Shown: positions 44,173 through 54,094, counted from the first letter of the stretch. The stretch is 64,000 nt of DNA from Sphingomonadales bacterium UBA656 (GCA_002299895.1 DBOC01000008.1:1-64000); one strand, 5' to 3'. Notes: a model not told the origin generated them from the letters alone. Program-made: numbers and translations.

Positions 44173-44201
44173 AGCGCGGGGGCAACTCCTGCGCTTTTTT
44201 A
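44173..44201 (+). terminator. Intrinsic terminator after icd
   Basis: AGCGCGGGGG (44173-44182) pairs with CTCCTGCGCT (44186-44195) with two G-T wobbles and a CAA loop, followed by a run of T. It lies 24 bp past the icd stop codon. Confidence 0.88.
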
Positions 44202-44239
44202 TTGCCCAGCCCTTCCAATATCGTGCCGCCTGTGCGTAA

Positions 44240-46009
44240 ATGCAGACCATGGCAGGCGAACTACATACCGACGGCATTAGCGATCTGCTCGTAATATTGG
44301 GTGCAGCGGGTATAGTCATCCCTGCGTTTGCCCGGCTTCGCATCACGCCCATCATTGGTTTCATATTGGTCGGCATAATGGTCGGCCCAATGGGACTTGG
44401 ATCTTTGGTGTCCATGTACCCAATGCTCGAATGGGTCACCATCACCAATCCAGAGGCTATTCATCCCATCGGCGAATATGGCATTATTTTATTGCTGTTT
44501 TCCATTGGTCTTGAACTATCCTTCCGCAGATTATGGAAAATGCGGCGCTTGGTATTTGGCGTCGGCGCGGCACAATTATTTGGCGCGGGCCTAATTATCG
44601 CGGCTGGTCTATATGTGTTCGGATATGGCGCGACAGCCGCCATAGGCATTGGCATTGCATTAGCACTTTCATCGACAGCGTTGGTGCTTCCGATATCCGG
44701 TACGCATTCCGCCGTTGGTAAATCCGCTCTAGCGATGTTGCTATTCGAAGATTTGGCCATTGTGCCAATTATATTCGTTTTGGGCGCGTTGGCACCGCAA
44801 GCCGGCGCGGATTCATGGTCAGGCCTCGTCACTGTATTGTGGCAAGGCGGCCTTGTTATTGTAGGTATGCTCGTGCTCGGCCGGTTCTTCCTACCCCGCC
44901 TGTTCGGGCAAGCGGCACGCACAAAAAGCCCCGAATTATTTGTATCGATCAGCTTGCTTGTGGTCATTGTCGCAAGTCTGGCAACGGGCGCAGTTGGCCT
45001 TTCGCCAATCGTAGGGGCCATGATCGCGGGATTGTTAATCGCCGAGACCGACTATCGTAACGAAGTGGATGTCATGACCGCGCCTTTCAAAGGGTTGGCT
45101 TTGGGCGTCTTTCTGATCAGCATTGGCATGCAAGTCGATGTCCGTTTCGTAGCAGCAAATTGGGCAGCACTGGTTGGCGCTGTGGCGGCCGTCGTGCTTG
45201 TTAAAGCCGCCGTGACAGCGGGTTTGTTGAAGTTGAACGGGGCTCGCACGGGTACCGCAACCGAAACGGGCGTGCTTATGGGCAGCCCGTCCGAAACAAC
45301 CTTGATCGTCTTGGGCGTCGCCGGCGCAGCGCAGATTATTGACGCTGCCACCGTTAACTTCTGGCAAGTGGCGACCGCAATTGGCCTCACGATCACCCCG
45401 ATATTGGCGCGGATTGGTCATGACATGTCTCGCCGTCTAGAATTGCGCGAGAGCGATGATGAAGTGCACGAGCAAGACCCGACGCAAGAACCACGAACGG
45501 TCGTGATTGGCTTTGGTCGGGTCGGGAAATTGGTGGCCGACATGCTAAGCATGCACGGCCAGCCTTATGTCGCCATCGAATCCAATGTCGACGCGGTAAC
45601 CACCGCGCGGCGCGGGGGTTATAAGGTTATTTATGGGGACATCTCGCGACCTGAGACGTTGGATAAATTGAGCTTGGGCCATGCCAAGGCGCTCATTCTG
45701 ACAATGGACCAACCGGTATTGGCCGAACACATCGTTAAGCGCGTCCGCCAATGGTTGCCCGATATTACGATTGTCGCACGTGCCCGTGATCCTGAACATG
45801 CCGCGCGGCTCTATCAAGCGGGCGTCACTAACGCCGTGCCCGAAACATTGGAAAGCTCGCTTCAATTATCAGAAGCAGTGCTCGTCGACCTGGGCGTTGC
45901 CATGGGCCCCGTCATCGCATCAATCCACGAAAAGCGCGACGAATTTCGGCGGCAGATAAAGGAAGCCGGGGGCCTTGATGATGCCCCCAAGCTCAAACTT
46001 ACCTCTTAA
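44240..46009 (+). CDS. CPA2-family cation:proton antiporter with TrkA-N domain
   Basis: Kef/RosB-type antiporter, 589 residues. About twelve membrane segments fill residues 10-400, with family motifs such as IILLLFSIGLELSF, ALALSSTALVLPI and LLFEDLAIVPII. A cytosolic TrkA-N (RCK) domain follows (about 415-535, GFGRVGKLVADML, IYGDISRPETLDKL), which senses NAD(H) or glutathione adducts in Kef proteins. Likely K+ or Na+ export coupled to H+. A KefF/KefG ancillary gene is not adjacent. A second in-frame ATG four codons in is equally usable. The stop overlaps the convergent alaS stop. Confidence 0.9.
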   Translation: MQTMAGELHTDGISDLLVILGAAGIVIPAFARLRITPIIGFILVGIMVGPMGLGSLVSMYPMLEWVTITNPEAIHPIGEYGIILLLFSIGLELSFRRLWKMRRLVFGVGAAQLFGAGLIIAAGLYVFGYGATAAIGIGIALALSSTALVLPISGTHSAVGKSALAMLLFEDLAIVPIIFVLGALAPQAGADSWSGLVTVLWQGGLVIVGMLVLGRFFLPRLFGQAARTKSPELFVSISLLVVIVASLATGAVGLSPIVGAMIAGLLIAETDYRNEVDVMTAPFKGLALGVFLISIGMQVDVRFVAANWAALVGAVAAVVLVKAAVTAGLLKLNGARTGTATETGVLMGSPSETTLIVLGVAGAAQIIDAATVNFWQVATAIGLTITPILARIGHDMSRRLELRESDDEVHEQDPTQEPRTVVIGFGRVGKLVADMLSMHGQPYVAIESNVDAVTTARRGGYKVIYGDISRPETLDKLSLGHAKALILTMDQPVLAEHIVKRVRQWLPDITIVARARDPEHAARLYQAGVTNAVPETLESSLQLSEAVLVDLGVAMGPVIASIHEKRDEFRRQIKEAGGLDDAPKLKLTS

Positions 46010-48648
46010 CCAGCGATTTTCGCTTTAATCGCATCCAACGCGGCTTGCGCCAAATCGGCACCTGCAGGACCGCCGCCCTGCGCCATGTCGGGGCGTCCAC
46101 CACCGCCCTGCGCGCCCATGGCCTCTGTTGCGGCACGCACAAGGTCAGGCGCAGTTACAGAAGCATGCAAGGCAGGCGAGACGGCAACCACAACTGTGTT
46201 GCTGTTTTCATTTGCGGCAATGATGGCCACAATGCCCGTGCCAATGGCCTTCATCTGGTCATCGGCAAGGCCGCGAAGCATCTTTGGTTCAACACCCGCG
46301 ATAACTTGTCCCATGAAGGTCACATCACCGATTTGTTCGGCCTCTGCCTTTGGACCACCACCACCGGAGAGCGCGAGCGCGGTCTTGGCTTCGGACAGTT
46401 CCTTCTCCATCCGCTTGCGTTCATTCATAAGCGTTTCGATACGCACGCTTACTTCGTCCGGCGCAGTCTTCAGCATTGCAGCCACATTCTTCAACTGCGT
46501 CTCACGGCCAACCAGCCATAAGCGCGCCGCCTCACCGGTCAGCGCCTCGATGCGGCGAATACCGCTGGCAACTGCGCCTTCGGAGATAATCGTGAACAAA
46601 GCAATGTCGCCCAAGGCGTTAACATGGGTCCCGCCGCACAGCTCCAAAGAATAATGCGTGTCTTCGCTCTTGCCCATCGTCAGCACGCGGACTTCTTCGC
46701 CATATTTTTCGCCAAACAAAGCGAGCGCGCCGGCAGCAACGGCATCATCGGGTGTCATCAACCGCGTCGTTACTGTCTCATTGCCGCGGATTTGGGCGTT
46801 TACGTCCGCCTCGATCATCGCAATCTCTTGCGGGGTCACTGCCTGGTTATGCGAGAAGTCGAACCGCAAGCGATCCGGCGCCACCATGCTACCCTTTTGC
46901 GTCACATGTTCGCCCAAGCGATCGCGCAATGATGCATGCAGCAAGTGTGTGGCGCTATGGTTCGCACGCAACGTGTCACGACGCTGGGTATCGATTTTCA
47001 GCGTCACGAAATCGCCAACTTTGATCTCGCCTGTACCAATTATGACCTGATGGGCATGCAAACGGCCCAAGGGCTTTGCCGTGTCGGTCACTTCGCCACG
47101 CATATTGCTGCTGGAAATGACGCCAGCGTCACCCATCTGGCCGCCGCTCTCGCCATAAAATGGCGTTTGGTTGGTGATGACCGTGACTGTGTCTTTGGCA
47201 CCCGCCGATTGCACTTCTGTGCCATCCTTCACGAGCGCGACCACCTGACCCTCGCCCTCATTGGCGGCATAGCCAGTAAATTCAGTGCTGCCGACCCGTT
47301 CGGCAATATCGAACCACACGTCATCCGAAGCCTTTGCCCCGGAACCCTTCCATGCAGCACGCGCCATCGCTTTTTGATTGTTCATGGCGGTTTCAAAGCC
47401 CGCTTGATCAATGCCAAAGCCTTGCGCACGCAACGCATCTTCGGTCAGGTCATACGGAAAGCCATAAGTGTCATACAGCTTGAACGCCGTATCGCCTGCC
47501 AAAACATCCCCTGGATTCATACCAGCGGTTGCTTCGTCGAGCAGCTTAATGCCTTTATCCAGCGTCCGGCGGAACTGCGTTTCCTCTTGCTTCAACGTCG
47601 CCTCAATCATCGGCTGCGCGCGCAATAATTCAGGATAAGCAGCGCCCATTTCGGCGGCGAGGCTGCCGACCAAGCGGTGCATCAACGGCTCTTTCGCGCC
47701 AAGAATATGGGCATGGCGCATGGCGCGGCGCATGATCCGTCGCAGAACATAACCGCGGCCTTCATTCGACGGCATCACGCCATCGGCGAGCAGGAAGCTG
47801 GTCGAACGCAAATGGTCCGCAATCACGCGGTGGCTAGCCATTTGTTCGCCAACCGCCTTGGTGCCCGTCAGTTCTTCCGATGCATTAATCAATGCCTTGA
47901 ACGTATCGGTGTCGTAATTGTCCGTTACGCCCTGCATGACGGCAGCAATCCGCTCCAGCCCCATGCCGGTATCGATAGACGGCTTTGGCAATGGCACATC
48001 GGTGCCATCATCCTGCCGTTCAAACTGCATGAACACGAGGTTCCAAATTTCGACAAAACGGTCGCCATCTTCATCGGGGCTTCCCGGAGGGCCTCCGAAA
48101 ATATGATCGCCATGGTCGTAGAATATCTCGCTGCACGGTCCACACGGCCCCGTATCGCCCATTGACCAAAAATTGTCGTTGGTTGAAATGCGAATGATGC
48201 GGTCTTCAGGAAGGCCAGCAATCTTGCGCCACAGTTCGAACGCCTCATCATCGGTGTGATAGACGGTGGTCGTCAACCGTGCGGGGTCTAACCCCCATTC
48301 CTTGGTCAACAATGTCCAAGCATGGGTAATCGCCTGCTCTTTGAAATAATCGCCGAACGAAAAATTGCCGAGCATTTCAAAAAACGTGTGGTGCCGCGCC
48401 GTATAACCCACATTATCGAGGTCGTTATGCTTACCCCCGGCCCGTACGCATTTCTGACTTGAGGCTGCACGCGGTGTTTCCCGGCTTTCGAGGCCCGTGA
48501 ACACGTTCTTGAACGGCACCATACCGGCATTGACGAACATCAATGTCGGGTCATTATACGGCACGAGCGGTGCAGACTGCACTATGTCATGATTGGCACC
48601 ACCGAAATAATCGAGGAAGCCGCGGCGAATATCATTGGTCGATGTCAT
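46006..48648 (-). CDS. alaS: Alanyl-tRNA synthetase
   Basis: Charges tRNA-Ala and edits mischarged Ser/Gly. The 880-residue protein has the class II aminoacylation domain (VPYNDPTLMFVNAGMVPFK, RAGGKHNDLDNVG), the editing domain zinc site (HSATHLLHASLRDRLG and LELCGGTHV) and the C-terminal DHHA1 domain ending in GGGGRPDMAQGGG. Standard length. The gene is 64 bp from the GST gene upstream on the same strand. Confidence 0.97.
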   Translation of the reverse strand: MTSTNDIRRGFLDYFGGANHDIVQSAPLVPYNDPTLMFVNAGMVPFKNVFTGLESRETPRAASSQKCVRAGGKHNDLDNVGYTARHHTFFEMLGNFSFGDYFKEQAITHAWTLLTKEWGLDPARLTTTVYHTDDEAFELWRKIAGLPEDRIIRISTNDNFWSMGDTGPCGPCSEIFYDHGDHIFGGPPGSPDEDGDRFVEIWNLVFMQFERQDDGTDVPLPKPSIDTGMGLERIAAVMQGVTDNYDTDTFKALINASEELTGTKAVGEQMASHRVIADHLRSTSFLLADGVMPSNEGRGYVLRRIMRRAMRHAHILGAKEPLMHRLVGSLAAEMGAAYPELLRAQPMIEATLKQEETQFRRTLDKGIKLLDEATAGMNPGDVLAGDTAFKLYDTYGFPYDLTEDALRAQGFGIDQAGFETAMNNQKAMARAAWKGSGAKASDDVWFDIAERVGSTEFTGYAANEGEGQVVALVKDGTEVQSAGAKDTVTVITNQTPFYGESGGQMGDAGVISSSNMRGEVTDTAKPLGRLHAHQVIIGTGEIKVGDFVTLKIDTQRRDTLRANHSATHLLHASLRDRLGEHVTQKGSMVAPDRLRFDFSHNQAVTPQEIAMIEADVNAQIRGNETVTTRLMTPDDAVAAGALALFGEKYGEEVRVLTMGKSEDTHYSLELCGGTHVNALGDIALFTIISEGAVASGIRRIEALTGEAARLWLVGRETQLKNVAAMLKTAPDEVSVRIETLMNERKRMEKELSEAKTALALSGGGGPKAEAEQIGDVTFMGQVIAGVEPKMLRGLADDQMKAIGTGIVAIIAANENSNTVVVAVSPALHASVTAPDLVRAATEAMGAQGGGGRPDMAQGGGPAGADLAQAALDAIKAKIAG

Positions 48649-48712
48649 AATGACTGCGACTTAGGGAACGACTCGCCGCGCTGCAAGCCGGATATGCAGT
48701 TTGCGGTTACCT

Positions 48713-49339
48713 TCATGCATAGGCATAAGGACCGCCCTTTTGCAGCGCGGCCTGATAGGCTGGGCGGGCATGGATTTTTTCCACGAAAGCAGTGAGGTTT
48801 GGCAGATTCGCCGCGCGGCCCATTTTAACCGCGGCTTCCGCCGGAAAGCTCATCATGATATCCGCGCCCGTGAGGGCATCCCCCACAAACCAGCCTGTCG
48901 CTTTCAAATTGTCATCCATGAACGCAAAATGGCTTTCGAGCTGCTGATTTATACGAGGATGCAAAGGCGCAGCCGCATCGCCCAACCGTGCCGTGTACAG
49001 ATTCAACAAGATCGGTGTCATAGCCGAGCCCTCGGCAAAATGCATGAACTCCAGATAGCGAATGTGCGCGTCCGTGCCGCGCGCAGGAACAAGGTGCGCC
49101 CCATTATGACGCTCGCACAGATATTCAACAATCGCGCCAGATTCGTAAATGATCTTACCGTCATCTTCTATCAACGGCGACTTACCCAGAGAATGGACCT
49201 TCAATAGTGCCTCGGGCGCAAGATTGGTGACGGCATCACGGGCATGATGGCGAATTTCATAAGGAAGGTTCAGCTCTTCGAGCAGCCACAAGATGCGTTG
49301 CGACCGCGAATTGTTGAGATGATGTACGATGATGGTCAT
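48713..49339 (-). CDS. Glutathione S-transferase
   Basis: Thiol transferase-like protein, 208 residues. The thioredoxin-fold N-terminal domain starts VHHLNNSRSQRILWLLEELNLPYE with a catalytic-position Ser, the glutathione-binding cis-Pro and SGAIVEYL follow, and an all-helical C-terminal domain has WFVGDALTGADIMMSFP. Substrate unknown. It begins 10 bp after the ureohydrolase gene and is probably cotranscribed with it. Confidence 0.9.
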   Translation of the reverse strand: MTIIVHHLNNSRSQRILWLLEELNLPYEIRHHARDAVTNLAPEALLKVHSLGKSPLIEDDGKIIYESGAIVEYLCERHNGAHLVPARGTDAHIRYLEFMHFAEGSAMTPILLNLYTARLGDAAAPLHPRINQQLESHFAFMDDNLKATGWFVGDALTGADIMMSFPAEAAVKMGRAANLPNLTAFVEKIHARPAYQAALQKGGPYAYA

Positions 49340-49349
49340 GTCTGCTTCC

Positions 49350-50168
49350 TTATAAATTGTCGTAATTTTGATGCATTTGCGCAGCTATTTCGCGCACCAG
49401 CTTGGCGGCGACGATGGCCGTTATGTCGTTTATGTCGCGCGTGGGGTTAAGTTCGACAATGTCCGCACCGACGATCCGCGCGCGTTGTTTGGCGATGATG
49501 GACAGGACTTCGCGGACCGTTAAGCCGCCGGGTTCTGGATGTGCCACGCCGGGCGCTTCGGACGGATCGATACCGTCCAGGTCAATGCTGATATATAATG
49601 GGCCATCAAGTATCGGTACCATCTCAAGATCAAAATCAAGTATCGGTAAAATTTCAACATCGTAGCGCGCCGCCTGTTCGCGGCAGTGCTGGTTCAGCGT
49701 GCGAATGCCGACCTGAACGATACGTTTTGCATGCCCGCCTTCCAATATGCGCGCAAAGGGGGAAGCATGGCTGCGTGGATTACCTTCAAAATCGGCATAT
49801 AAATCGGGATGGGCATCAAAATGCAGAATATTCAGCGGCCCATGCCGCGCCGCCAGCGCCGCAACTATGGGGTAACTCACCGCATGATCCCCGCCAAGCA
49901 ACAGAGGGATAGCATCTGCATCCACGCTTTCGGTTACAGCCTGTATGATCAATGCGTCATCGGTGGCGCAGTCAACGTCCGATAACGGCACATCACCGAT
50001 GTCCTTGAGTGCAATATCGGCACCAATCTCAAGGCCTGACTGGGCGGACAGGTTGCCCCTATCGCTCCACAATGCCGCGCGGATGGCCGGTGGTGCCAAG
50101 GCCGCGCCGCGTTCGAACGAGCTGTTCTGGTCGGTCGGTAATCCTATGAGATGAATGATTGGATGCAT
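49350..50168 (-). CDS. Ureohydrolase, plant-arginase/agmatinase type
   Basis: Binuclear-manganese hydrolase of the arginase/agmatinase family, 272 residues. Metal ligands are in LLGGDHAVSYP, HFDAHPDLYADFEGN (DxHxD) and SIDLDGIDP (DxD). The following SHASPFARILEGGHAKRIVQ is closer, from memory, to plant mitochondrial arginases than to E. coli SpeB or Bacillus RocF, so arginine and agmatine are both possible substrates. No signal peptide. Upstream of the GST gene on one transcript. Confidence 0.85.
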   Translation of the reverse strand: MHPIIHLIGLPTDQNSSFERGAALAPPAIRAALWSDRGNLSAQSGLEIGADIALKDIGDVPLSDVDCATDDALIIQAVTESVDADAIPLLLGGDHAVSYPIVAALAARHGPLNILHFDAHPDLYADFEGNPRSHASPFARILEGGHAKRIVQVGIRTLNQHCREQAARYDVEILPILDFDLEMVPILDGPLYISIDLDGIDPSEAPGVAHPEPGGLTVREVLSIIAKQRARIVGADIVELNPTRDINDITAIVAAKLVREIAAQMHQNYDNL

Positions 50169-50255
50169 ATCGGCAGTAGTGGCCTAGCCATCCTGCCTGT
50201 CAAGATATTAGCGCGCGCCGCCACGCATACAGTCTGAGACAGGACGGCACCCGCC

Positions 50256-50295
50256 GCAAAACAAAATGACCCGCCCCAGGGTGGACCGGGGCGGG
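50256..50295 (-). terminator. Intrinsic terminator after recA
   Basis: CCCGCCCC (50270-50277) pairs with GGGGCGGG (50288-50295). On the minus strand the stem is followed by TCATTTTGTTTTG. It lies about 46 bp beyond the recA stop. Confidence 0.85.
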
Positions 50296-50341
50296 CCGAA
50301 AGCAGCAGCCTCAGGCAAGGCCGCGCTTGTTCGTAAAAACC

Positions 50342-51421
50342 TTAAATGTCGTCGTCCGCATCTGGTCCTGTCATCAGGACCTCTGCGACTTCTTCGGTCT
50401 TCCCGCGAATGGCAGCTTCCAACCGAGCCGCTACTTCCGGATTTTCTATCAGATAGCTTTTCGAATTCTCGCGGCCTTGGCCAATGCGGATCGAATCATA
50501 GCTAAACCAGCTACCCGATTTTTCGACCAATCCGGCCTTTACGCCCAGATCGAGCAGCTCACCCGTTTTGGAGATACCTTCTCCATACATGATGTCAAAT
50601 TCGACTTGCTTGAATGGCGGTGCCACCTTGTTCTTCACAACCTTTACGCGGGTTGTATTGCCGACAATATCTTCACCAGCCTTGATCTGACCTGTGCGGC
50701 GAATATCCAAACGCACCGAAGCGTAAAATTTCAAAGCATTGCCGCCGGTTGTGGTTTCTGGCGAGCCATACATCACACCAATCTTCATACGAATTTGGTT
50801 AATAAAAATGACCATACAGTTTGACCGGCTGATCGAACCCGTAATTTTGCGCAGTGCCTGGCTCATCAAACGGGCTTGCAGGCCCACATGGCTGTCGCCC
50901 ATTTCACCTTCGATTTCTGCGCGCGGTACGAGTGCAGCAACCGAGTCGATGACGATGATGTCGACCGCGTTTGAACGCACCAAAGTGTCGGCAATCTCGA
51001 GTGCTTGCTCACCTGTATCCGGCTGCGACACAATCAAATTGTCGACATCCACGCCAAGCTTCTTGGCATAAGCGGGGTCAAGTGCATGCTCTGCGTCAAT
51101 GAATGCCGCTGTACCGCCTGCCTTTTGCGCCTCTGCAATCACATGCAGGGTCAATGTCGTCTTACCCGAACTTTCAGGGCCATAAATTTCAATCACGCGC
51201 CCCTTAGGCAAGCCACCAATGCCCAGCGCGATGTCTAACCCAAGCGAACCTGTCGATACCGCATCAATACTAATCGTCTCACGACTGCCCAGCTTCATTG
51301 CCGAGCCCTTGCCGAATGCGCGATCAATTTGCGCCAAGGCTGCTTCTAGGGCCTTTTCACGTTCCGAATTTTTCATACCGTTTGCCTGATTCCCATCAAT
51401 TATCTTGAGACTTGCTGCCAT
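50342..51421 (-). CDS. recA: Recombinase RecA
   Basis: DNA strand-exchange protein and SOS coprotease. The 359-residue protein has Walker A GPESSGKTTLT, VIDSVAALVPRAEIEGEMGD and the conserved INQIRMKIGVMYGSPETTTGG. ATG 51421 (MAASLKIID) has AAGGAG eight bases upstream and was preferred over an upstream in-frame Met. A perfect alphaproteobacterial LexA box is 78-92 bp upstream, so SOS control is expected. Confidence 0.98.
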   Translation of the reverse strand: MAASLKIIDGNQANGMKNSEREKALEAALAQIDRAFGKGSAMKLGSRETISIDAVSTGSLGLDIALGIGGLPKGRVIEIYGPESSGKTTLTLHVIAEAQKAGGTAAFIDAEHALDPAYAKKLGVDVDNLIVSQPDTGEQALEIADTLVRSNAVDIIVIDSVAALVPRAEIEGEMGDSHVGLQARLMSQALRKITGSISRSNCMVIFINQIRMKIGVMYGSPETTTGGNALKFYASVRLDIRRTGQIKAGEDIVGNTTRVKVVKNKVAPPFKQVEFDIMYGEGISKTGELLDLGVKAGLVEKSGSWFSYDSIRIGQGRENSKSYLIENPEVAARLEAAIRGKTEEVAEVLMTGPDADDDI

Positions 51422-51498
51422 TTTTCCACTCCTTAGCGTCATGCCTATTCCGAAAAACATCTCCGGAACACCACCTATGTACGCGTTATGTTCTAAAA

Positions 51499-51513
51499 GA
51501 ACAAGAGAGGAAC
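51499..51513. promoter_or_regulatory. LexA (SOS) box upstream of recA
   Basis: GAAC-AAGAGAG-GAAC, on the minus strand GTTC-N7-GTTC, the established alphaproteobacterial LexA operator (known from Caulobacter and Rhizobium). It overlaps a short inverted repeat GTTCT-AAA-AGAAC (51490-51502), so one half-site is shared by two symmetric arrangements. Confidence 0.85.
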
Positions 51514-51556
51514 AAAAAAATTTATGTACGTTATTTCAATATCTAAACTCATTGCC

Positions 51557-53956
51557 CTATGCAAGTGCGACTTGAACAGCCTCGGCAATTTGCTGAACGG
51601 AAAAAGGCTTAGCCATGAACGCGACATTGTCGAGACTGATTGTTTCGCGCAATTGCTCCTCAGCATAGCCAGATATGAACAGCAAACGGACATCTCCATA
51701 ATTTTTGCGCAATTGCTGCGCCATTGATGGCCCATCCAAATTAGGCATTACGACATCGGATATGACCAAATCATAACGCTTTCCATCGGCGAAGAGTTTC
51801 AGCGCTTGTTCACCGTCGCTTGCGGTTTCCACATCATAGCCTTGCCGGACCAGCGCCCGTTCGGCCACAGCGCGCACCATATCTTCATCTTCAACGATTA
51901 AAATCCGGCCGCTGCCCCAAAATTCCTTTTGTATGTATGTTTCGCGCTTGCCACTGTCCGGCGCGGGTGCATCGCCCCGATAGGCCGGCAAGAAGATGTC
52001 AAACCGCGTCCCTTTGCCCGGCTGGGAGTCGGCAAATATATACCCGCCCGATTGTTTGACGATACCGTAGACAGTCGACAGACCAAGACCGGTGCCTTTT
52101 CCCAATTCCTTAGTGGTGAAAAACGGCTCGAATATTTTCGACAGATTTTCCTTCGGGATGCCAACGCCGCTGTCTTGAACAGACAATTGGACATAATCAC
52201 CGACTGGCAGAAATTCCCGATCCATGGCGGCGACTTCGCGTTGACTGATAGCGGCCGTGCGTATTTGTACGATGCCGCCCTTGGGCATTGCGTCGCGCGC
52301 GTTGACGCCCAAGTTAACGATGACTTGTTCAAGCTGCCCTGGATCAGCCCGAACGGCACCAACACCGGCTCCATGATGCACCTCAAGATGCACTGTCTCG
52401 CCCAACAGCCGTTTCAGCAGGTTGGAAACATCGGCAACCACATTGGCAATTTGTAAGATTTGCGGACGCAAGGTCTGTTGCCGTGAAAAAGCCAACAATT
52501 GGCGTGTCAGGCTGGCTGCGCGGTTGGAGTTATTTTTGATCTGCTGGATATCGTCATAATCGTCATCGCCGGGCTGATGGCGCAGCAGCATCAGGTCGCA
52601 ATAGCCAATGATCGCAGTTAGGATATTGTTGAAATCATGCGCAACGCCGCCTGCAAGCTGACCAATGGATTCCATCTTTGTCTGCTGTGCGACTTGGCGT
52701 TTCAGAAGTATCTCTTCTTTATTATCCTTCAGCCCGAGCAATACCGCAGCCTCGCCCAAGCCGCGCACCGCTGCGATCGATAAAGCAATCACTTCATCCG
52801 GCCGCTCTTTTAACCGGATGGCGATATCGCCAGAGGCCATTGACCCGCGGCTATATCGGCGAATGCTCTCCAATACTGCGCCCTTGTCTTCATTGATTAC
52901 AAGGTCGGCGGGGTAAGTTGGGAGAATATCCGCCTCAACGCCTAGAACGCGCACAAACGCCTCATTGGCAAAGAGAAACCGTCCATCGCGATCAACGAGC
53001 GCCAGCCCCAGTGGAAGCGTCGATAGCAATTGTTCGACATGTGCCAGTGCCAAACCGCGCTCCACTTTCGCGCCTTCTTCATCGACCGCTAGCAAAAGCG
53101 CCGCGCTTTGGGCATTTTGGTCTTTCAAAGGCACCTGCAGCAATCGGATCGGCAAACCCCATTGCCCCTCATTTTCAAAGTACATGCTGCCTTTCTCATC
53201 CATCCGGACAAAATCGGCAAAGAGCCGACCAAGGATAGCCTCCTGATCCGCACAGGCTGCGCGCGCTCCAAAAGCCGCATTGGCGGCACACACTCTGCCA
53301 TCGGCGGTCACGGCGAGGGCCATGATACCGTTGTTGGACATGGCCGCGCCTACAGGCCCCGTGATTATCTCAATCACGTGGCGCTCCATGTCGATTTCAT
53401 CCGCCGCCACAAAATGCCACAGCAGATATTCCTCGGCCATGCCGGCACGAGCTACCTTCACGCTATAGGTTCCGCCATCATGAACGATTGCAGGGATATC
53501 GGCGGTTCCGTCGCGCCATGCTGCAGCACCCGCAGCGCCCAGCAACGCACGACTAGCGTCGTCGATTTCAAGATCTGCCAGAGCTTTCAATCCGGGAAAG
53601 GCATCCGTGAAAGGGGCATTGGCGCAGACCACACGCCCCGTCTTGTCGCAGATCGCAATGGGCGCATTGTTCGCCTGTATCGCCGCTTGAATTATCGACC
53701 AATCGGACACTGGAGGCGCAGTCAGGGTATCGACAGTAGGTCCGCTGCGGAAAAAATGAATAAGGCCGGAGACGGCGATTATCGCAGCAACCCAGGCCCC
53801 GAGAACCACGAAATTTTTAAAGGAAAACCAAAGAATTACACAGGATAATATGGTCGCCAGCACCAAGATTCCGAGCTTTGGCAAATCCCGTTGCGGAGAT
53901 ATCTCGACATCCCCGCCAAGCATCTTGCATTCAGTCGGCGGCGATATCTTTTTCAA
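51557..53956 (-). CDS. cckA: Hybrid histidine kinase CckA
   Basis: Master cell-cycle kinase/phosphatase that drives ChpT and through it CtrA and CpdR. The 799-residue protein has two N-terminal membrane segments (about 28-66), PAS-like sensor regions (about 90-395), the CckA-type HisKA motif GGVAHDFNNILTAIIGY with His440, a HATPase domain (GVNARDAMPKGG, DSGVGI, KGTGLGLSTVYG) and a C-terminal receiver with Asp734 (ISDVVMPNLDG). Start Met 12 (53923) is an alternative. It lies upstream of recA on the same strand. Confidence 0.95.
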   Translation of the reverse strand: MKKISPPTECKMLGGDVEISPQRDLPKLGILVLATILSCVILWFSFKNFVVLGAWVAAIIAVSGLIHFFRSGPTVDTLTAPPVSDWSIIQAAIQANNAPIAICDKTGRVVCANAPFTDAFPGLKALADLEIDDASRALLGAAGAAAWRDGTADIPAIVHDGGTYSVKVARAGMAEEYLLWHFVAADEIDMERHVIEIITGPVGAAMSNNGIMALAVTADGRVCAANAAFGARAACADQEAILGRLFADFVRMDEKGSMYFENEGQWGLPIRLLQVPLKDQNAQSAALLLAVDEEGAKVERGLALAHVEQLLSTLPLGLALVDRDGRFLFANEAFVRVLGVEADILPTYPADLVINEDKGAVLESIRRYSRGSMASGDIAIRLKERPDEVIALSIAAVRGLGEAAVLLGLKDNKEEILLKRQVAQQTKMESIGQLAGGVAHDFNNILTAIIGYCDLMLLRHQPGDDDYDDIQQIKNNSNRAASLTRQLLAFSRQQTLRPQILQIANVVADVSNLLKRLLGETVHLEVHHGAGVGAVRADPGQLEQVIVNLGVNARDAMPKGGIVQIRTAAISQREVAAMDREFLPVGDYVQLSVQDSGVGIPKENLSKIFEPFFTTKELGKGTGLGLSTVYGIVKQSGGYIFADSQPGKGTRFDIFLPAYRGDAPAPDSGKRETYIQKEFWGSGRILIVEDEDMVRAVAERALVRQGYDVETASDGEQALKLFADGKRYDLVISDVVMPNLDGPSMAQQLRKNYGDVRLLFISGYAEEQLRETISLDNVAFMAKPFSVQQIAEAVQVALA

Positions 53957-53997
53957 AACGGCCCCTTACCCGATAAGATGCTGCGGCTCAGATTTAT

Positions 53998-54012
53998 GGT
54001 AAAAAATTTACC
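53998..54012. promoter_or_regulatory. Short A/T-rich inverted repeat before cckA
   Basis: GGTAAA-AAA-TTTACC, a perfect 6-bp inverted repeat, 42-56 bp before the longer cckA start. It could be an operator; no known consensus assigned and the CtrA pattern TTAA-N7-TTAA is not present. Confidence 0.3.
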
Positions 54013-54094
54013 CTGCCCTTGGGCTGGAACGCATCGTGTGATTTGTCAAGATTTCGTAACAGTCATGTCGGCTCTACCGCAAACCCAGCAGCCT

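Noticed and set aside
53957..54094. CtrA site (TTAA-N7-TTAA) upstream of cckA
   Set aside because: No full site by eye on either strand; only the GGTAAA/TTTACC repeat is present.
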